Assembly: GCA_934045905.1 (NCBI GenBank)
Contig: OW203769.1
Span: 26,133,705 to 26,197,704, forward strand
Reading direction: 5' to 3'
DNA from: Leuctra nigra
Taxonomy: Eukaryota > Arthropoda > Insecta > Plecoptera > Leuctridae
Length of the DNA: 64,000 bases
Under the pieces are notes generated by a model. That model saw only the letters and a program-made list of their open reading frames with translations. It was not told the DNA's origin and did not search any database. The translations under genes and the position numbers were made by a program. Shown here in pieces: positions 26,339 to 41,300 of the stretch. Every line of letters begins with the position of its first letter. Within the stretch, counting starts at the first letter, position 1.

Positions 26339-29300
26339 CTGAGACAAATCAATTATAGGTTGTCATAAAGGTAAATGCTGAACGTAATATTTTTAAAGTA
26401 CCTATGTATTAAATCTAGAGATGGGCCGATACCGATACTCACGATACCACCGATACCAAAGGTATCGGAGTATCGCCGATACTTCAATTTTTTTGGCCAT
26501 ATTTGGCGATACTTTTGAACCAATACTTTTGAATTTTCCCGCGTTTCACAAAGACTGTTTCCCCATTGGCTGTTGCTCAACACACCATTATAGAAGCTAA
26601 AACACCATTGGCTTATTTACAATGAGCATCGACCTATCAGAGCGCCGCTTTGATCGAGGTTTCCTGCAGTTCTTTCAACTTCTTTTATGGCGTCTTGCAT
26701 TATTTTGTTAGTTATAACTTATTTTTAATGTGATGTGTTCCAAACGGAATAATAGTGGTGTCCGAAACCAATTTACTATAAAACATGATTTCAAACTGAA
26801 TTTTATTGTATAGGTAATGCATTTTGTTTTGTTGAGTACATAGGGAAAATGAGTACTTACTTTGGGTACCTAACCCTGAAATCTCACAAATAAATGTATA
26901 AGCAAACTGATAGTATTGTGAATTATGATCGAATTTAGATTTGGTGCACATAATCTATAAAAATTAAGGTAACAAAAGTATCGGCGATAGTATCGGTATC
27001 GTAAATCAATAAGTAGGTATCGGTACAAGTATCGGTATCGGTGAAAATGTGGTATCGACCCATCTCTAATTAAATCATATATATGTGCACCACAAATTTG
27101 AATTGTACTGAAGGCTCTTCATGACTGTTGCATAATTGCTAAACTTTACTTTCGTCGGTCAATACCAAAAAATTGTTTTCTCCAGAAAATTACTAATTTA
27201 CTAAGGGGCCATATTTAATCTTCAGTTTAGTTAAGCTCCACTTCGGGAATGTGGTGTACATATCACGATTATACACTGCGGCTTAGCTGATAAACTGCAG
27301 TCAATGTAGCCAGAGGTTAATGTAAACTGAACAGAATTAAATTGCAGTATATATATTATAATGGTAATACACCGAGAGCTAACTGTAGCTACTAATGGTA
27401 AATACCGGACCTAAGTGAACAGGAATTTCGATAATGCTACCATATTTAGATAATTTCACCACATACAATCAAACACATCCAGCACATCCAACAAATCAAA
27501 CAAATCAAACACATAAACACATTAAACAATTCGAGCTATACAGCAAACGATGATACAAAATATTACACCGATAATGGAGGTTTACGTTTAACCTCTCGGG
27601 TCACGCATTGACACTCCATAACTTTTGAAAACACGCTCGGGTCAAACTGACATGCTTCTTGCTTACACTTACGCCCACCGAACCCAACCTAGCACAAAAC
27701 TCATGCCACAGCTAGCAAGTGACGAGTTCTCAATTCAAGTACTGAGCGCCATTTTAAAAACAATTGCGTCCATGCAGGTAATTTATTGGAATTAAATATA
27801 TTTTCTTGATGAAGAATGACTTTGAAATATTAGTACAAAGATCATTGTCAGATAATTTGAAATGAAACTTGTTAAAAATATACCAATAATAAATATCCTT
27901 AAACATTAAATATCTAAACGACAAACATAAACAGTCAAACATTTGACGCCATGTTGAAGACTTGAGGACATTTTAGACCTTACATTTAGACCTTACAACA
28001 TTTAAGACCTTAGAACAGGGTTCGACAACCTGCGGCTCCTTAGTGTTTCTTGAATGGCTCTTTATAATTTAAAAAAGACCTGGAATCGAAAAAATCAAAA
28101 AATTAAATGTGGAGCAACAATTGGAAGGTTGTTTTCAATCCAGTTTGTTCATTTTATCCCTATCACTTTAAAATTGTTGAAATTCTATGAAAACGCCCTG
28201 TGGGGCAACAAAGCTGGGAGGTTGTTTGGTTGAGTATGTTCAGTTTATAGAGCCCTTAATCCCTTTAAAAGTGTTGAAATTCTAAAAAAAGAAACCTGCT
28301 GTACAATTTATTATTTTCAATGTTTTATATTTGAACTAGAGGGACCCGTCATGTCACACATGACAAGTGTGACAGTGAGAGAGAAGGCAATAATTTGTGC
28401 GATAGTTATACAAATTGAATGAATGAAACGTTCGTAATTTATAGATGTTTATATTTGTATTCAATTCGGATGGTGGTGGAAAGTAGGAGGTGCAAGTGAA
28501 GTAAGAAGAGAGTTGTTCACAATAGGTGAAATTATGGAAAAGGAAATGTTGAATAATTTCCATGATGTTTGGCGTATAGAGAAAACTATAACTACACAAT
28601 GTTTGCGTAAAAATTGCATCGGTCGATTGTGCCAATTTTCTTTGTAGTTCTCTATCAATGACTTCTATGAAGACTGACTGGAAATTGCGGGCTCTGGATA
28701 ATGCTGCGTTAGGTCGGGGACAGGCTTAGTTGAACCCTGTTTAGCATTGCCAGGTATAGGCCGACCCATGCTAGCGCGGGTTCAACTTAGCTTGTCCCCG
28801 ACCACAGAGTTGACTATGTAAGAACACATTTTTGTAGAGGAATAAACCGACTCGGGAAAAAGTTTGCCCTTGTGAGCTGTTGATGGTCATTGAGAAGATA
28901 ATCGGATAGGATATTGCCTCCTGCTGAGCATAAATGGTAGGCCAAATTCGGAAGGTGTAACTGCATCCTGGGTGCCTATTCCCGACTTGAAAGTGCATGC
29001 AAAATTGTTCGACTATGCGAAAGCAAGTAGAATTTTGTTTTTTCAATGTAAAGTTAGCTGAATCCATTGTACGTTGATGAAAAGAGATTCAACATTTGTA
29101 GGGCATAGAATTACATAGTCATATTGACGGTAGCAATCTGATCGACAGATATTGCCTCTCCATAAACAGCATCAAACTTCAATTGTTTCTTTATCGAGGT
29201 GATAATTGTTAAGAACTTCTCAATTTCTAACATTGAGGAGGAATTGCAATAAATTATCTTCTCCTTCTCTCACTCGCATGTTGACATTGAGGCGGAGCGA

Positions 29301-32300
29301 ATTGAAGTTTCGCTCTAGACGGCAATTAATAGTATGTTCCACTATGCACGTAGTTCGGTGGCCGCCTTGTAATACAGGTAAAGTTTGCCTGAAATCAACA
29401 CCAAGAAGAAAATCATTGCCTCCAAGGAAACGCGTATCGGACGTTGGGCATAGATAGGTCATGGATTTCTCTTCTCATAGCACATATCTTAGGGGCAGTG
29501 AGCTTATTTTTATTTCCTTTCGCTTGACAGATGATTCCATGGCCAAATATTGTTCAGGTTGATTTTTGCAAGTTACATAGTTCCACTGCCTACCAAAATT
29601 TATTTTCACTGCACAATTGAAATTGACGTTTAAAATTAAGACATCAGAAAAAGCGGTGTTTTTCACGAATAACTCGGTAAATACTGAACAGAATATCGCG
29701 AAAGTGTTACTATAAATCAAGTCACGGAATTATATACATTACTGGCGAGTTTCAACACGATCGGTGGAAAATTAAAGATTTGTATAAAGAACGAAATTTT
29801 CAGCCATGTTGCTACGGGGACGACGTTCTTCTCTTTTAAGCGTATTATAGTAAAGGATGCCTCTACTGCGGCTCCCATTATTATCGAATCTATTCATATT
29901 TGGGAAATTGGCTCCTTTCAGTTCTCACGGAAGTTGATTTTCAAGAATCTGGGAAAGTGAACTTATGAGCATCAAAGGGAAAAGTTGATTCATCAATATG
30001 CTTCTACGCAGTCATAACTGACACTGTCGGTATAACTCACAGCACCGCTGCAGTACAAAACACAAGAACTTCGTTAGCAAAAATAAACTTGATTCTCTGC
30101 AACGAGCTGCTATAATTAGTTTTCATGAAAAAAGTATCGAGGGCCAGAGAGTTGTCAGGTCCACGCATCAGGCTAAAAATGCGACGAAAGCTTCTTATAA
30201 AATTTCATTCTTTCTTGCAACGAAAGTAAGCCATTTACCAACTTAAAACAAAAATAGGGCCCACCAACAAAAGAAAATTCGTATTATTGGCCCGTAACGC
30301 AAGTCAAAGACAGTACAAAAATTATCTTTAGTTTACATAGTAAACTAATAGTTAACAGTACTAGAAAATTATCTTCGCACTGACGTAGACTATGTCTCTA
30401 CGTCTGGCTTCTGTCTGGCACGACAGTATCGCATGTTAACACACATGTTCGCTGTCCCCTTGACCTTTAAGTGTGGCTAGTGTTAGGATTTTTCATGAAA
30501 TTTTTTGTGTGAAAATTTTCATGAACATTTTCAATGTTTTGATTCCTGAGGAAGGTAATTTTTTTTTAAATTATTTTTCTGGTAGGTGCACCGAAATTTT
30601 TAAACGTATTTCTATCACGCATAATAATGTAACACACCTCCATGAATACTTTACAAAATAAAACAATTGAAAATATGCTAAAAGGTCCTCTGTAAATGAG
30701 TATTTACAGAATTTTCAACAGGTCTTGAAAATTTTCAAGTCCCAACACTAAGTGTGGCTCCGTTTGTCCCGATGACATTTTCATTCATCATTGATGCGCA
30801 TTGAATTACATTCAACAAGTGATTTGAAGAAGGTACACCCACAGTCAGAATAATTGATGATAAACTGCTACGTTAGGGCTGGAATTACCGTCAACATGTT
30901 AAATAGAAAAATAATATTTACGTATGCGGTGGCTGGTTGGTTCTTATAATCTAACCCTTCAATGCCATGTGTTTGCCTCTGTGTTTTAAACATGTTTTGA
31001 AAAGGATATAGAATTTTGCAAGCAATTTATGTGTGTACATAAAATGTGTTTGCAATGTTTTTTTTAAATATTTATGATATGCCCAGTAGGGCTGGGCGAA
31101 CCTTGAATTTTGGTGCGAACCAAACCTCGACAAAACCTTAAAAGGTTCGCTAAAATTGCGAACCGCGAACCGAACCTTTTTACGTATTTGGCCCATGAAG
31201 AACAGGCGTGGAATATAATAATACAATTGAGGTTGTAGACGCCATAACTTCATTTATATTTGGCTGATCAATTCCACTTATATTCCAAGTGGAATTCCCT
31301 TCCACTTTTATTTATTACTCACATAGCTTCCAAGTTACAGCAGGTAAATAATTGCAAGTGACTGCGTAAATTTTTCCAACATATTCAATCAATGAGGTAC
31401 TAGCCTCCCATGTTTTGAAAACCAATTAAAAGAAACCCAATAAAATTTTTATTCAAACTGTTAAGGACCATTTGCATATTACTTTTAATAATTATAATAA
31501 ATGTTTACTTTATTGTTTAACCTTATTGTTTTACCTTTCCTTTATTTCGTATCATTTTCCATCAATTTCTCAATGAAGAATGAAATGACACTTTTAAATG
31601 CTTCTAAAATTCAAGCAAACAAGTCCTAGCTGTCCAAAGACAAAAACTATCAAAGATGCCTGCACTTACAGAGCAAGCAAGCATCTTTGGAATCATATCC
31701 ATTGCCTTCTAAACAAAACGGCGTGTCTATTCACACGGCGGCCGTGCCCGCAAGAGGTTCAAATTCTATTTACACCAGAAGTTCGCCGTGTAGCCAAGAA
31801 GGCGTATGCTATTTACGCCAGAGTTCGCCGTGCGCGCAAGAAGGCGTATGCTATTTACACCAGAGTAAAACCGTGTGTGGAAACGGCCTTGTATTATGAA
31901 CACGACACGGTAGTAGACCGTGCAAGTGAGCTGCGAACACATTAGATACCTAGTTCAAATTCTAGAGTGACACAATATAGCAACTTAAGTAGACATCTAA
32001 CGCAACAATTCCTCAGTGGCAACAATAGCCGGTTGGTTAGCCCATTGGCTTAGAGCGCAGACGATCGGGGTTCGATTCCCCGTCAGGGATTATCTTTTTT
32101 ACTTCTGTAATTAACTTTATTTACAATCTACTGGTCATTTGACATGTATTTTATTGTTTAATATAAGATTAAATGCGTCATACAATTATAATACTAGTTT
32201 TCACTTCGTAAAACATTGCCTTCTAGCGTTCACGGTCTAGTCACGGCGGCTGTTTGCGCAAGGGGTTCAAATTCTATTGCCACCAGAGTACACCAGAGTT

Positions 32301-35300
32301 CACTCCAAGATGGCCGTCCTCTGAACAGCTGTTTTCCGGAGCCTATTTAGACTTTTTATACTAATGCAGAAGGATCGTGACGTTTTGAAAAGTGTAGGAA
32401 CTGAACAATAATCAATACAATTAGGCCAGGGTCATACGTCACGACCCCAAACTTCGTTCTAAACGCATCTGTGCAGCTAAATGACTTCACTTACGCGCAC
32501 GGTTTACTTCTGGTGTAAATAGAATAGGAATTCATAGGAACACGGCAGCCGTTTGCGCAAGGGGTTCAAATTCTATTGCCACCAGAGTACACCAGAGTTC
32601 ACTCCAAGATGGCCGTCCTCTGAACAGCTGTTTTCCGGAGCCTATTTAGACTTAAATTAATGTAGAAGAGTCGTGACTGTTTAAAAAGAATAGGAACTGA
32701 TCAATAATTGATTGCAATTAGGTCAGCCATGTAGTACAAATACTAGTGAAACCATTTTGCAACTTAAGTAGACATAAAACACAAGGTCTTTTAATTTGCA
32801 TCAATAGCCGGCTATTGGGGCTACTTGGACCGGTCATATCCGCACTCAGGTCGTGACGTAGTATATCCACTTCCTCCTATGCTATAGGGGGAAGTGGAAT
32901 CATGTTTAAAGTGGAATCATGTTCATACGTGTAATGATTGGCAGCTAAAGGGACAACCGGCACATTGCGCAGTAGGATGCGCGTAAGCAACGCCTGTGTG
33001 TAATTTTATGTAGCAGTTTTTAACACACCTCAGCATGAGCAGCTTTGTAGCTCAGGCGGTAAGGCGTTTGCCTGCGGTGCAAGGGTACACCGGTTCGAAT
33101 CTGGTCGGGGACGAAATTTTTTATTTTGACATTTTCACAAGTTTGAATTCTGCCTAACCATAGAGCTATTTTTTTTTTTTTAGGTTGCCCAGCTTTAATT
33201 TTCGCACGTTGGAATTTATCTACCCATAGAGAGTTTTTTTCCTTCGTCTGCCCAGTTAACTCATGCGCGCGCAATGTGAAGTTGTACTTCTAGCACTGCA
33301 GTGTGTAATGGCTGACACGTATCAGTGCATCTAGACGTCAAAGATATTTTACTGGAGCTATCATACCCATAGCTGAAATTTTATTAGATAATAAATGTTC
33401 CCAGTCCTCTTTATAACTCCACGATTCTCAGTATAGTAAAATGTCAGAACATATTGTACCGTCACGATCCTTCTGCATTAGTATAAAAAGTCTAAATAGG
33501 CTCCGGAAAACAGCTGTTCAGAGGACGGCCATCTTGGAGTGAACTCTGGTGTACTCTGGTGGCAATAGAATTTGAACCCCTTGCGCAAACGGCTGCCGTG
33601 TTCCTATGGATTCCTATTCTATTTACACCAGACGTAAAACCGTGCGCGTAAGTGAAGTCATTTAGCTGCACAGATGCGTTTAGATCGAAGTTTGAGGTCG
33701 TGACGTATGACCCTGGCCTAATTGTATTGATTATTGTTCAGTTCCTACACTTTTCAAAACGTCACGATCCTTCTGCATTAGTTTAAAAAGTCTAAATAGG
33801 CTCCGGAAAACAGCTGTTCAGAGGACGGCCATCTTGGAGTGAACTCTGGTGGATTCTGGTGTCAATAGCATACGCCTTCTTGGGCACACGGCGACCGTGC
33901 TCTGGTGTACTCGGGTGCCAATAGAATACGCCTTCATGCGCACACGGCTACTCTGGTGTAAATAGAATATGAACCTCTTGCGGGCACGGCTGCCGTGCCA
34001 ATAGAGCCAGCCTAAACAAAAACTACAAATTCAAATTATTGGCGGGAAAAATGGCGGGAAAGGTTCGCAACCAATAAAATTAAAGTTCCAATTGCGAACC
34101 ATATAAAAAGGTTCGGTTCGGTTCGAAAACGAACCGGTTCGCCCACCCCTAATGCCAAGCCAAAGAGTATTTGCAAAATAAGCAGGCCTTGAAAATCGAA
34201 TTTCATAATAAATAATCAATCAATTTGGCTGAGAATAATCGATCAGAATACCAAAATTTGCATAGTAACTACTAATTATGTACTAATTTGTGACCCAGAC
34301 CCGCACGGAACTCTGTGGTTCTCCGCACAAATCACCAATGATCTTTAGAATTGCCTCTTTTGAAATGTCAAAATATGGACACCAAGCTAGGCTGTTATGG
34401 CTAGGAAGAGATTGCTGGGTGGATACGCAACTACATGACGTCACCCACGCTAACTGAAGCAGTAGGCATTTTAAAACGTGTGAAAGAGGGGCGACGGAAA
34501 TGTCTTGTTTGGGTTTGCATCGTCAGGAAATACGGTAGAGATATGTGTGTTGCATCATTGTCTTCCTTATATTTCGAAGCATTGTCAGATAATAATTTAA
34601 TTCCAATATGTTGTGTGGGAAAAAAGTTTCGGCAGTTTAAATAATTCGGGAACAATATGAAAATATTTAAACCAGAGCGAGCGGACAAAATATCACTTCA
34701 GAAAGTTCTTAACTGCGTCTCACATAGGCATCATATTGATATCTAAGATACACCATTGTCTTCCTTAAAGACTAACGGATGGTAAGATATATAATTTGTG
34801 ACATTTTATTGAATGATTCGAGGTGTTTTCATCTGTTATAAAAGCGCGGCATTCCCTTTGTTTCTCACGTTGTAAACAAGATTTCAATCCCTCCCAGCCA
34901 TCATCCTAGGTTATGGTGTTATTTAGCTGGCCTGTGCATGGGTGTGGATCCTCTTAGGCTAAGATTGTGAGGTCATGTGGCAGTTGTTCTTTGCTCCAGT
35001 ATCATGGTCATGAATAGTTATGACTATCTGTTGATGAATGTGTCTGCTTGCGGCTGCACGAAGGATTGAAAGATTTGAATACCCACATTAATAAATTAAT
35101 ACATAAAAGCAAAACTTAAACATGATAGTAGCACCAAATATAAATGACACTACATTCTATGACAGTTTGTTGACCAAAATACATGAGCCATCTCTTAAGT
35201 AAGCGTATTTCATATGGTCTCCGTAAAGCGACACATCATGATTAGTGTCTAACGAACTGATTATTGATTAGTGAATATTGAAAATTAATACAAATTCAGA

Positions 35301-38300
35301 AACAAACACAAAATTGCAATTATTCTAATCTGATCACTATATACGTAGGTACCAGTAAAGAAAAGATGAAGTCAATTTGTTCTCATTTTTTTATTTATTT
35401 TACACTCAACTCATTTCAATATTTATCTAGCACTTTATATGAACCTACCTATAAACACAGAACATGTATTTTTTTGGTCAGGGGCTTAACGTCGCACTGT
35501 TCTGCAGCAAAGCTAATGGCGACGTAATTTTTTATTTTTTTTTGTTTGTAAATAATACATTTATTAAATTCCAAAGATTTTGACAGAAATAAGTGTTTGT
35601 GTTTATATTTTGTAACATCCATGGTCACAAAACATAGAGTTTTTTTCATCCTAGAACAAGTTTGATCAATTTTGAATTTGGCATGAGCCCTAAATAGAAT
35701 TCTACAGTGCAGACTCACCACTTTTCTGCTGATTGGACATCCGGCCATCTGCTTCTTCTTCCTCCTTGACTCTAGTCGAGTCTCTTCGTCCGAGACGCTT
35801 CTCTCGGCAGCCTCGATATCTGCGTCCACTTCCCTCTCAAGCTTCTCGTCATCGTCCTCGCTCGTACCACTCTCGTGATGCTTACGCTGAAACATAAGAG
35901 ATGATAATTTTCCGGAAAACTATCAATCCGAAAATCTTCTGCTTTGTTTCATGGTTCTATTTCTGTTTTTTCTTCAAACTAATCAAAATAGAGGTGGCTA
36001 GGTATTGCATCTGACCCTCTTAAGAATGACAGGCCACAAAAGTATCAAGGAATATATTCTATTTAAATAAATAACACTTAATAAAATTGTAATAATCATT
36101 TTGTATACCTACCTTATTTGTCTTTTGTGGACTCGTTTCAGTTGCTTTCCTTTTGGGAGTTCTCTTCTCCGGACTGCTTTTCCCGTTATTCTCGTTCATT
36201 GTTTGAATGGCAGCAGAATCTTTGATCTTCGTAGGACTTCCTCCATGGACACGTTCACGCTGGAAATACAGAAATCAAGAGGTACAGAATGAGCAGAAAA
36301 TGAACCACTCGTATAGCACGCAGCAACCAAAGCTCCAAAAGCGTTAAACTATCACAATTTTCTAGAAAGATGTAGTATTGTTAGAGCCAGTTTTAAATGG
36401 TGTTGCGCGAATTCGCGAATTGTTCTGATTGCACTATTTTCTTCTACTAAAATCCATTTCATTGTGTATAGATCCCAAATCTACCATTTTTACATCGCGA
36501 AAAAAAACGAAATCCAACCCTGATCGCGATATTCAACATTTTCCGCGAAATGACCACGAAATAAAGGTTTTCTATTAAAATTACTGCTTTTATCCCCCTA
36601 ACAGGTCACACAACAACAAATGAAACCAGTTTCTTTCCATGTGCTACTCACTCGACCCCCTCCCCCTCGCCAGACACTTTGCTACCCACCCTCAAAGTGA
36701 ACCAGACCAGTCTAACCAGTTGATGATGCCTCCAGGCTGCTTTGTTTTGCGCCCCCATCTGTTCAAGGTCGACCGGTTTTCCCAACCCCCCTTCCACCCT
36801 CAACCAGTTGCAACTATTTATCAATAGTCTACTTACACAGAAGGATATTTTGGAACAATTACTGCACTGAAAATTGTTGGATTGGAAAGAAAATATCTTG
36901 TCAAACTATACATTTTGCGTCATGAAATTTTAAATATGTATCATCTATACAGAGAAAATGTGGGTTGGGGAAAAGACAGTACAGAGCATTAAAGACGCCA
37001 TTCTAGACAAGCCTATTTCAGTGCTAATAGTGCATGACCAATCCATTCCAATCCCTCCTCCAAAGTGGCATACATGTTTTTCATCAAATTATTGTTTCTG
37101 GGGGCTATTACAATGTGTTTTATAACCAATTTAATATCACCACAAAATCGCGAAATCCCTCTTCCAGAAAAAACACAAAAAACGAAATTGATGATTTTAA
37201 AAACGAATTTTAAGAAATAAAATCACCATTTAAAACTGGCTCTAAGTATTGTATAATATGTAAGTGATGATTTATTTGCATACAAAAATTATGAAGTGTC
37301 AGAAAGCAGGGCTAGACTGTGGTAGGTTGACCTGTGGTGGGTGGGGGGGTGGGGGGGGGGGGCACTATATTCTTTGACCAAGGTCCCAGAGAAACTACCC
37401 TGTTAGGAAATAATTAAAAGTCAAGTCAATGTTAACAAACTACACAATTATTTAGTACTACAATGCAAGCTCCTTTTTTATAATACGTATGCATACAAAC
37501 TCAGTGAGCTCAATATTTGTCCTTGTACCAGGCATTTACATATACTACAGGTTCTGAATTTCTTCAATTGAACTTCTTATAAATTCATTGTAATTAGTCT
37601 CCTCTCAGTCATAATTCATCAAGAACATATTACAACTTTGCTGAAGAGCAAGCAACAAATTAAGTATTTAAAATACCATTGTTGTAGCAGGGCGACAAAT
37701 ACAATAACAATAATTTCAACAATAATATAAATATGCCATGTCTGCTTTTAGGCTATCACCACTGTATCATCCAAACATTTCTGAAGAACACAGCCTTCTC
37801 GACAGTCACTTCGTTCTCTGGGTAGCTGCCTGTCGACTGCCGATTAAAGCTATGACGTCATCGGTTTCTTGCACGGTTCGGGGCGCTACTACCGGCGGGG
37901 TGGCAATAAAATGTACTACAAGGTGTATCTTTGGTTAGTACATTTTATTGCCACCCCGCCGGTAGTAGCGCCGGTCGGCAGGCAGCTACCCAGAGAACGA
38001 AGTGACTGTCGAGAAGGCTGTGCTGAAGAATATAGACTTATGTTACAATTATTCTCACCAGTTTTTGGCTGTAGAACATTGGGTTTCCATTATCTCTGAT
38101 ACAAATACAATAGGCATTCATTCATTGTATGAGAGTTAAGCTCATCACTTTTTTGTCAAGCTACCTGACCGTTTAATGACTCCCCAAGTTCCAACCCCTT
38201 CGCCTTCCAAATTTGCCAATGTTTATTTCGAGACGCGTCAAAACCTGTCACTTAAATATGGCTAAAGCTGGGTTCCCATACTTCGCATCGAATTCGCTTC

Positions 38301-41300
38301 CGGTTCGCTTCGCTTTCGCAAAATGGCTACCTTTTAACAAAGGAAATCGTCCATGTTTACATTCCCATGTTCGCGTGTTTCGGTTTCGTTTCGGTTTCGT
38401 CAAAGTTAAAATTGGCTTAACTTTAACGAAACCGAAACACGCGAACATGCGAATGTAAACATGGACGATTTCCTTTGTTAAAAGGTAGCCATTTTGCGAA
38501 AGCAAAGCGAACCGAAAGCGAATTCGATGCGAAGTATGGGAACCCAGCTTTATCCTCATTGTTGGATTTTTCTGAAGATCACGTGTTCTACGGAAAAACG
38601 GTCGTCAATACAATCAATTTATATTTCAAATTTCATTTCAAAACTCGATGCCTAAATCGAAATCGTTGTTATGAGCGCCTCACCATCCGTGCGTTGTGTC
38701 TCTTGGTGTTCTTGACCGCGTTCCGCACTTGGTTGACGGTCTCGTCCGACTCGTTGCCGTCCATGAACACGTTGGTGTGTTCCCTCTCGGTTCTCTTGCG
38801 CATCGCTTGCTGCGTCATCAGGCCGGGCATCGTGAACAACGTGGTCAGGCGTTCCTGCCACAGTTCAGCACCTGGGAGCAAAACATTGCATTGGAGGGAT
38901 GTCAACAAGTTCCCAGTATGCACAGTTCTTGCAAGTTTGCACTTCAATATATTACGATTCCTAATGTGCACAGGATGCATTTGTGTTTACTTCATTTAAA
39001 AAATTTAAATGTTCAATCCTTTTTCAAACTATCTACAGACTTCCACGGCAGCTTGTTTTGTTCATGAAGAATAGGCGGATGAAATCTCTGCCCTCAAATT
39101 TTGATAACTTTATTCCTACTTTGACTGTAGCCACGACTAAATCAGGAATTTTGATTGCAAAATCCGATTCATTAACACATTTTATTTTGTTAATTAAGAT
39201 TAAGGGGGTTCCAGGGTTACGGCATAGGAATGAGAATTTGCTGCAATTCACACCAAAGATTAATGAAACCATATTACATACAACTAGCAAAAAATATTTG
39301 CCCCTTACGGTATGATATAATTATATATTCTTGATTGAAGATCATCTTTTCCCCCATAAGATAACACAGCGAGACATGAAATCGTCCCGGAAAATTCGCC
39401 TTAAATTGCTCCTAAAACCGCAAGAGGAATGACAAATTATTGAAAATAGTCTCAAATTAAAGATAATAATTTTTAGAATAAGACTGCCGTTTGAAAATAT
39501 GGGGTCACGGGCCAAATAAGAAAGAAAATGTGTACAATGTGTGAAATTTACCATAAATCTGGCAACATTGCACTACAAATATGAATTATTTTGGGATAGT
39601 TTAATTGGAACTTCAATTAAAAACATATAATTGGAGCACACGGTAAGATATAATTGTTTTATGCTGTTGTTTGAGGTATTATTTCATCAGAGATTTGTAT
39701 GAATTACGGCGAATTCTAAGCACCATGGCTGGAGCAGTGGGACCACTTTAAATGAAAACAATGAAAGGAGGACGATGAGGCATAACTACATAGGTATCAA
39801 TACAATATGAATCTTCTCTTCAAGTTTCATCTCTTTCTAAACGGTTTTATCTATTCTTTGGTGCCAGTAACATGCATTTTGCACTTGAAAATTCCCCATA
39901 TTTTTGTGGCGCCCAGAAACGACTTATCTCACTTGATATCATATGTAACAACTTCCTGTAGTTGTAACAAAACATTTTTAAATGACATTACGAAAATTTG
40001 AAAATCTAAAAATTTCCTGCAATTTGATATTCTTTGATACAATTTTGGTACAAATTTTACTAAACGAAATCAATTATAAATGAAAAAGAAGCATATCTAG
40101 ATGTCAAAACTCAAAAGTAGTATAAAGATCCTAACTAGCAAAATCTAAAAATGAAGCAAAATAGGTAGTACAAAGAAGCAGCCTAGTATGTCAGCCCTAG
40201 ACTTGTACCTAGTTCAGCAACCTCACCTCTCTTTGCTGCAGCAGTAGTTAACTCCACCAACTTTCTTTTCCGATTCCAATTCTTCCTCATCTCGTAATAG
40301 AGCCGCGATCTGCTCAGCAGGAGCGTTCGAAATCCGCCAGTCGTCGCAATACTCGGAGGCAGAATCATGCTGAAATTCCTTTCATTCTCCACGCTCACGT
40401 TGGACCCATGCTTGGGTGTCGAGGTTGCCGATGTGTTGGTAGGAGTTATCTCCGGATAACCGATGCTGGTGAAGATGCCGGTGATGGGAAGATCCGGGAT
40501 TGCTTGCGAGGGAGCTACAGCAGTCGCATTTTCTCTCTGCATGTATATGCGATTCATAGATGTGATGGTCTCTGCTGGTACGTTTTTCGGTTCTGATATC
40601 ACTGGACTTTCTTGTGATATGTTTTCCATTCTCATGACTGCCATTTTGTTTGCCTCTACTGGTACTATCAAGCCTTTGGATTGCAGTATTTTTATCTGTG
40701 CTGGTGTCAAAGGAGTTGCAGCAGTTTTAATACCACGGCTCTCTTGTGGATTTCCTGTTCGATCTGGGACTGTACTTGTCGTTGGTTGAAAGGTCTTTGG
40801 GTGTACTTTGATTAATTTACCTTGAGCTTGCAGTAATTTTATCTGTGCTGGTGTCAAAGGGGTTGCATTTTTAATACTTTGACTCTCTTGAGGTTTCTCT
40901 ATTTGGTCTAGGCTAATATTTCTCGATGATTGAATTGCCTTTGGGTGTACTTTGATTAATTTACCTTGAGCTTGCAGTAATTTTATCTGTGCTGGTGTCA
41001 AAGGGGTTGCATTTTTAATACTTTGACTCTCTTGAGGTTTCTCTATTTGGTCTAGGCTAATATTTCTCGATGATTGAATTGCCTTTGGGTGTACTTTGAT
41101 TAATTTACCTTGAGCTTGCAGTAATTTTATCTGTGCTGGTGTCAAAGGGGTTGCATTTTTAATACTTTGACTCTCTTGAGGTTTCTCTATTTGGTCTAGG
41201 TTAATATTTGTCGATGATTGAATTGCCTTTGGGGGTACTTTGATTAATTTACCTTGAGCTTGCAGTAATTTTATCTGTGCTGGTGTCAAAGGGGTTGCAT

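Larger units (their letters stand above)
31700..34015. repeat. Large composite inverted repeat inside the 3.1-kb hAT
   Basis: The left side has GCCCGCAAGAGGTTCAAATT (near 31750) and AAGATGGCCGTCCTCTGAAC twice (near 32305 and 32610). The right side has both in reverse (near 33520, 33820 and 33980). Copies are partly tandem and partly inverted, so several alternative hairpins are possible. Confidence 0.75.
31087..34151. mobile_element. 3.1-kb non-autonomous hAT-type element carrying inner inverted repeats and tRNA-like pieces
   Basis: The ends TAGGGCTGGGCGAAC and inverted TAGGGGTGGGCGAAC are flanked by ATGCCCAG (31079-31086) and ATGCCAAG (34152-34159), one mismatch in eight. GGTTCG/CGAACC motifs are repeated near both ends. 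Inside is a large inner foldback (about 31700-34015) with tandem motifs around GGCGTATGCTATTTACACCA, plus two tRNA-like segments. No transposase. In SNAPC4 intron 6. Confidence 0.8.

Noticed and set aside
28015..28060. hAT left end (CAGGGTTCGACAACCTGCGG)
   Set aside because: It looks like a hAT terminus but no matching right end or duplication was found nearby.
33040..33114. Functional tRNA with GCG anticodon
   Set aside because: The anticodon and T arms look good but the acceptor stem does not pair; it lies inside a transposon.
35449..35718. Extension of the exon 6 open frame to 35449
   Set aside because: Sequence past the GTGAGT donor becomes low-complexity and runs into a SINE fragment.
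40183..40226. SNAPC4 ending at the stop at 40183
   Set aside because: A strong donor (AGAG|GTGAGG) at 40226 joins in phase to a clearly coding exon at 38871; the stop would be reached only if the intron is retained.
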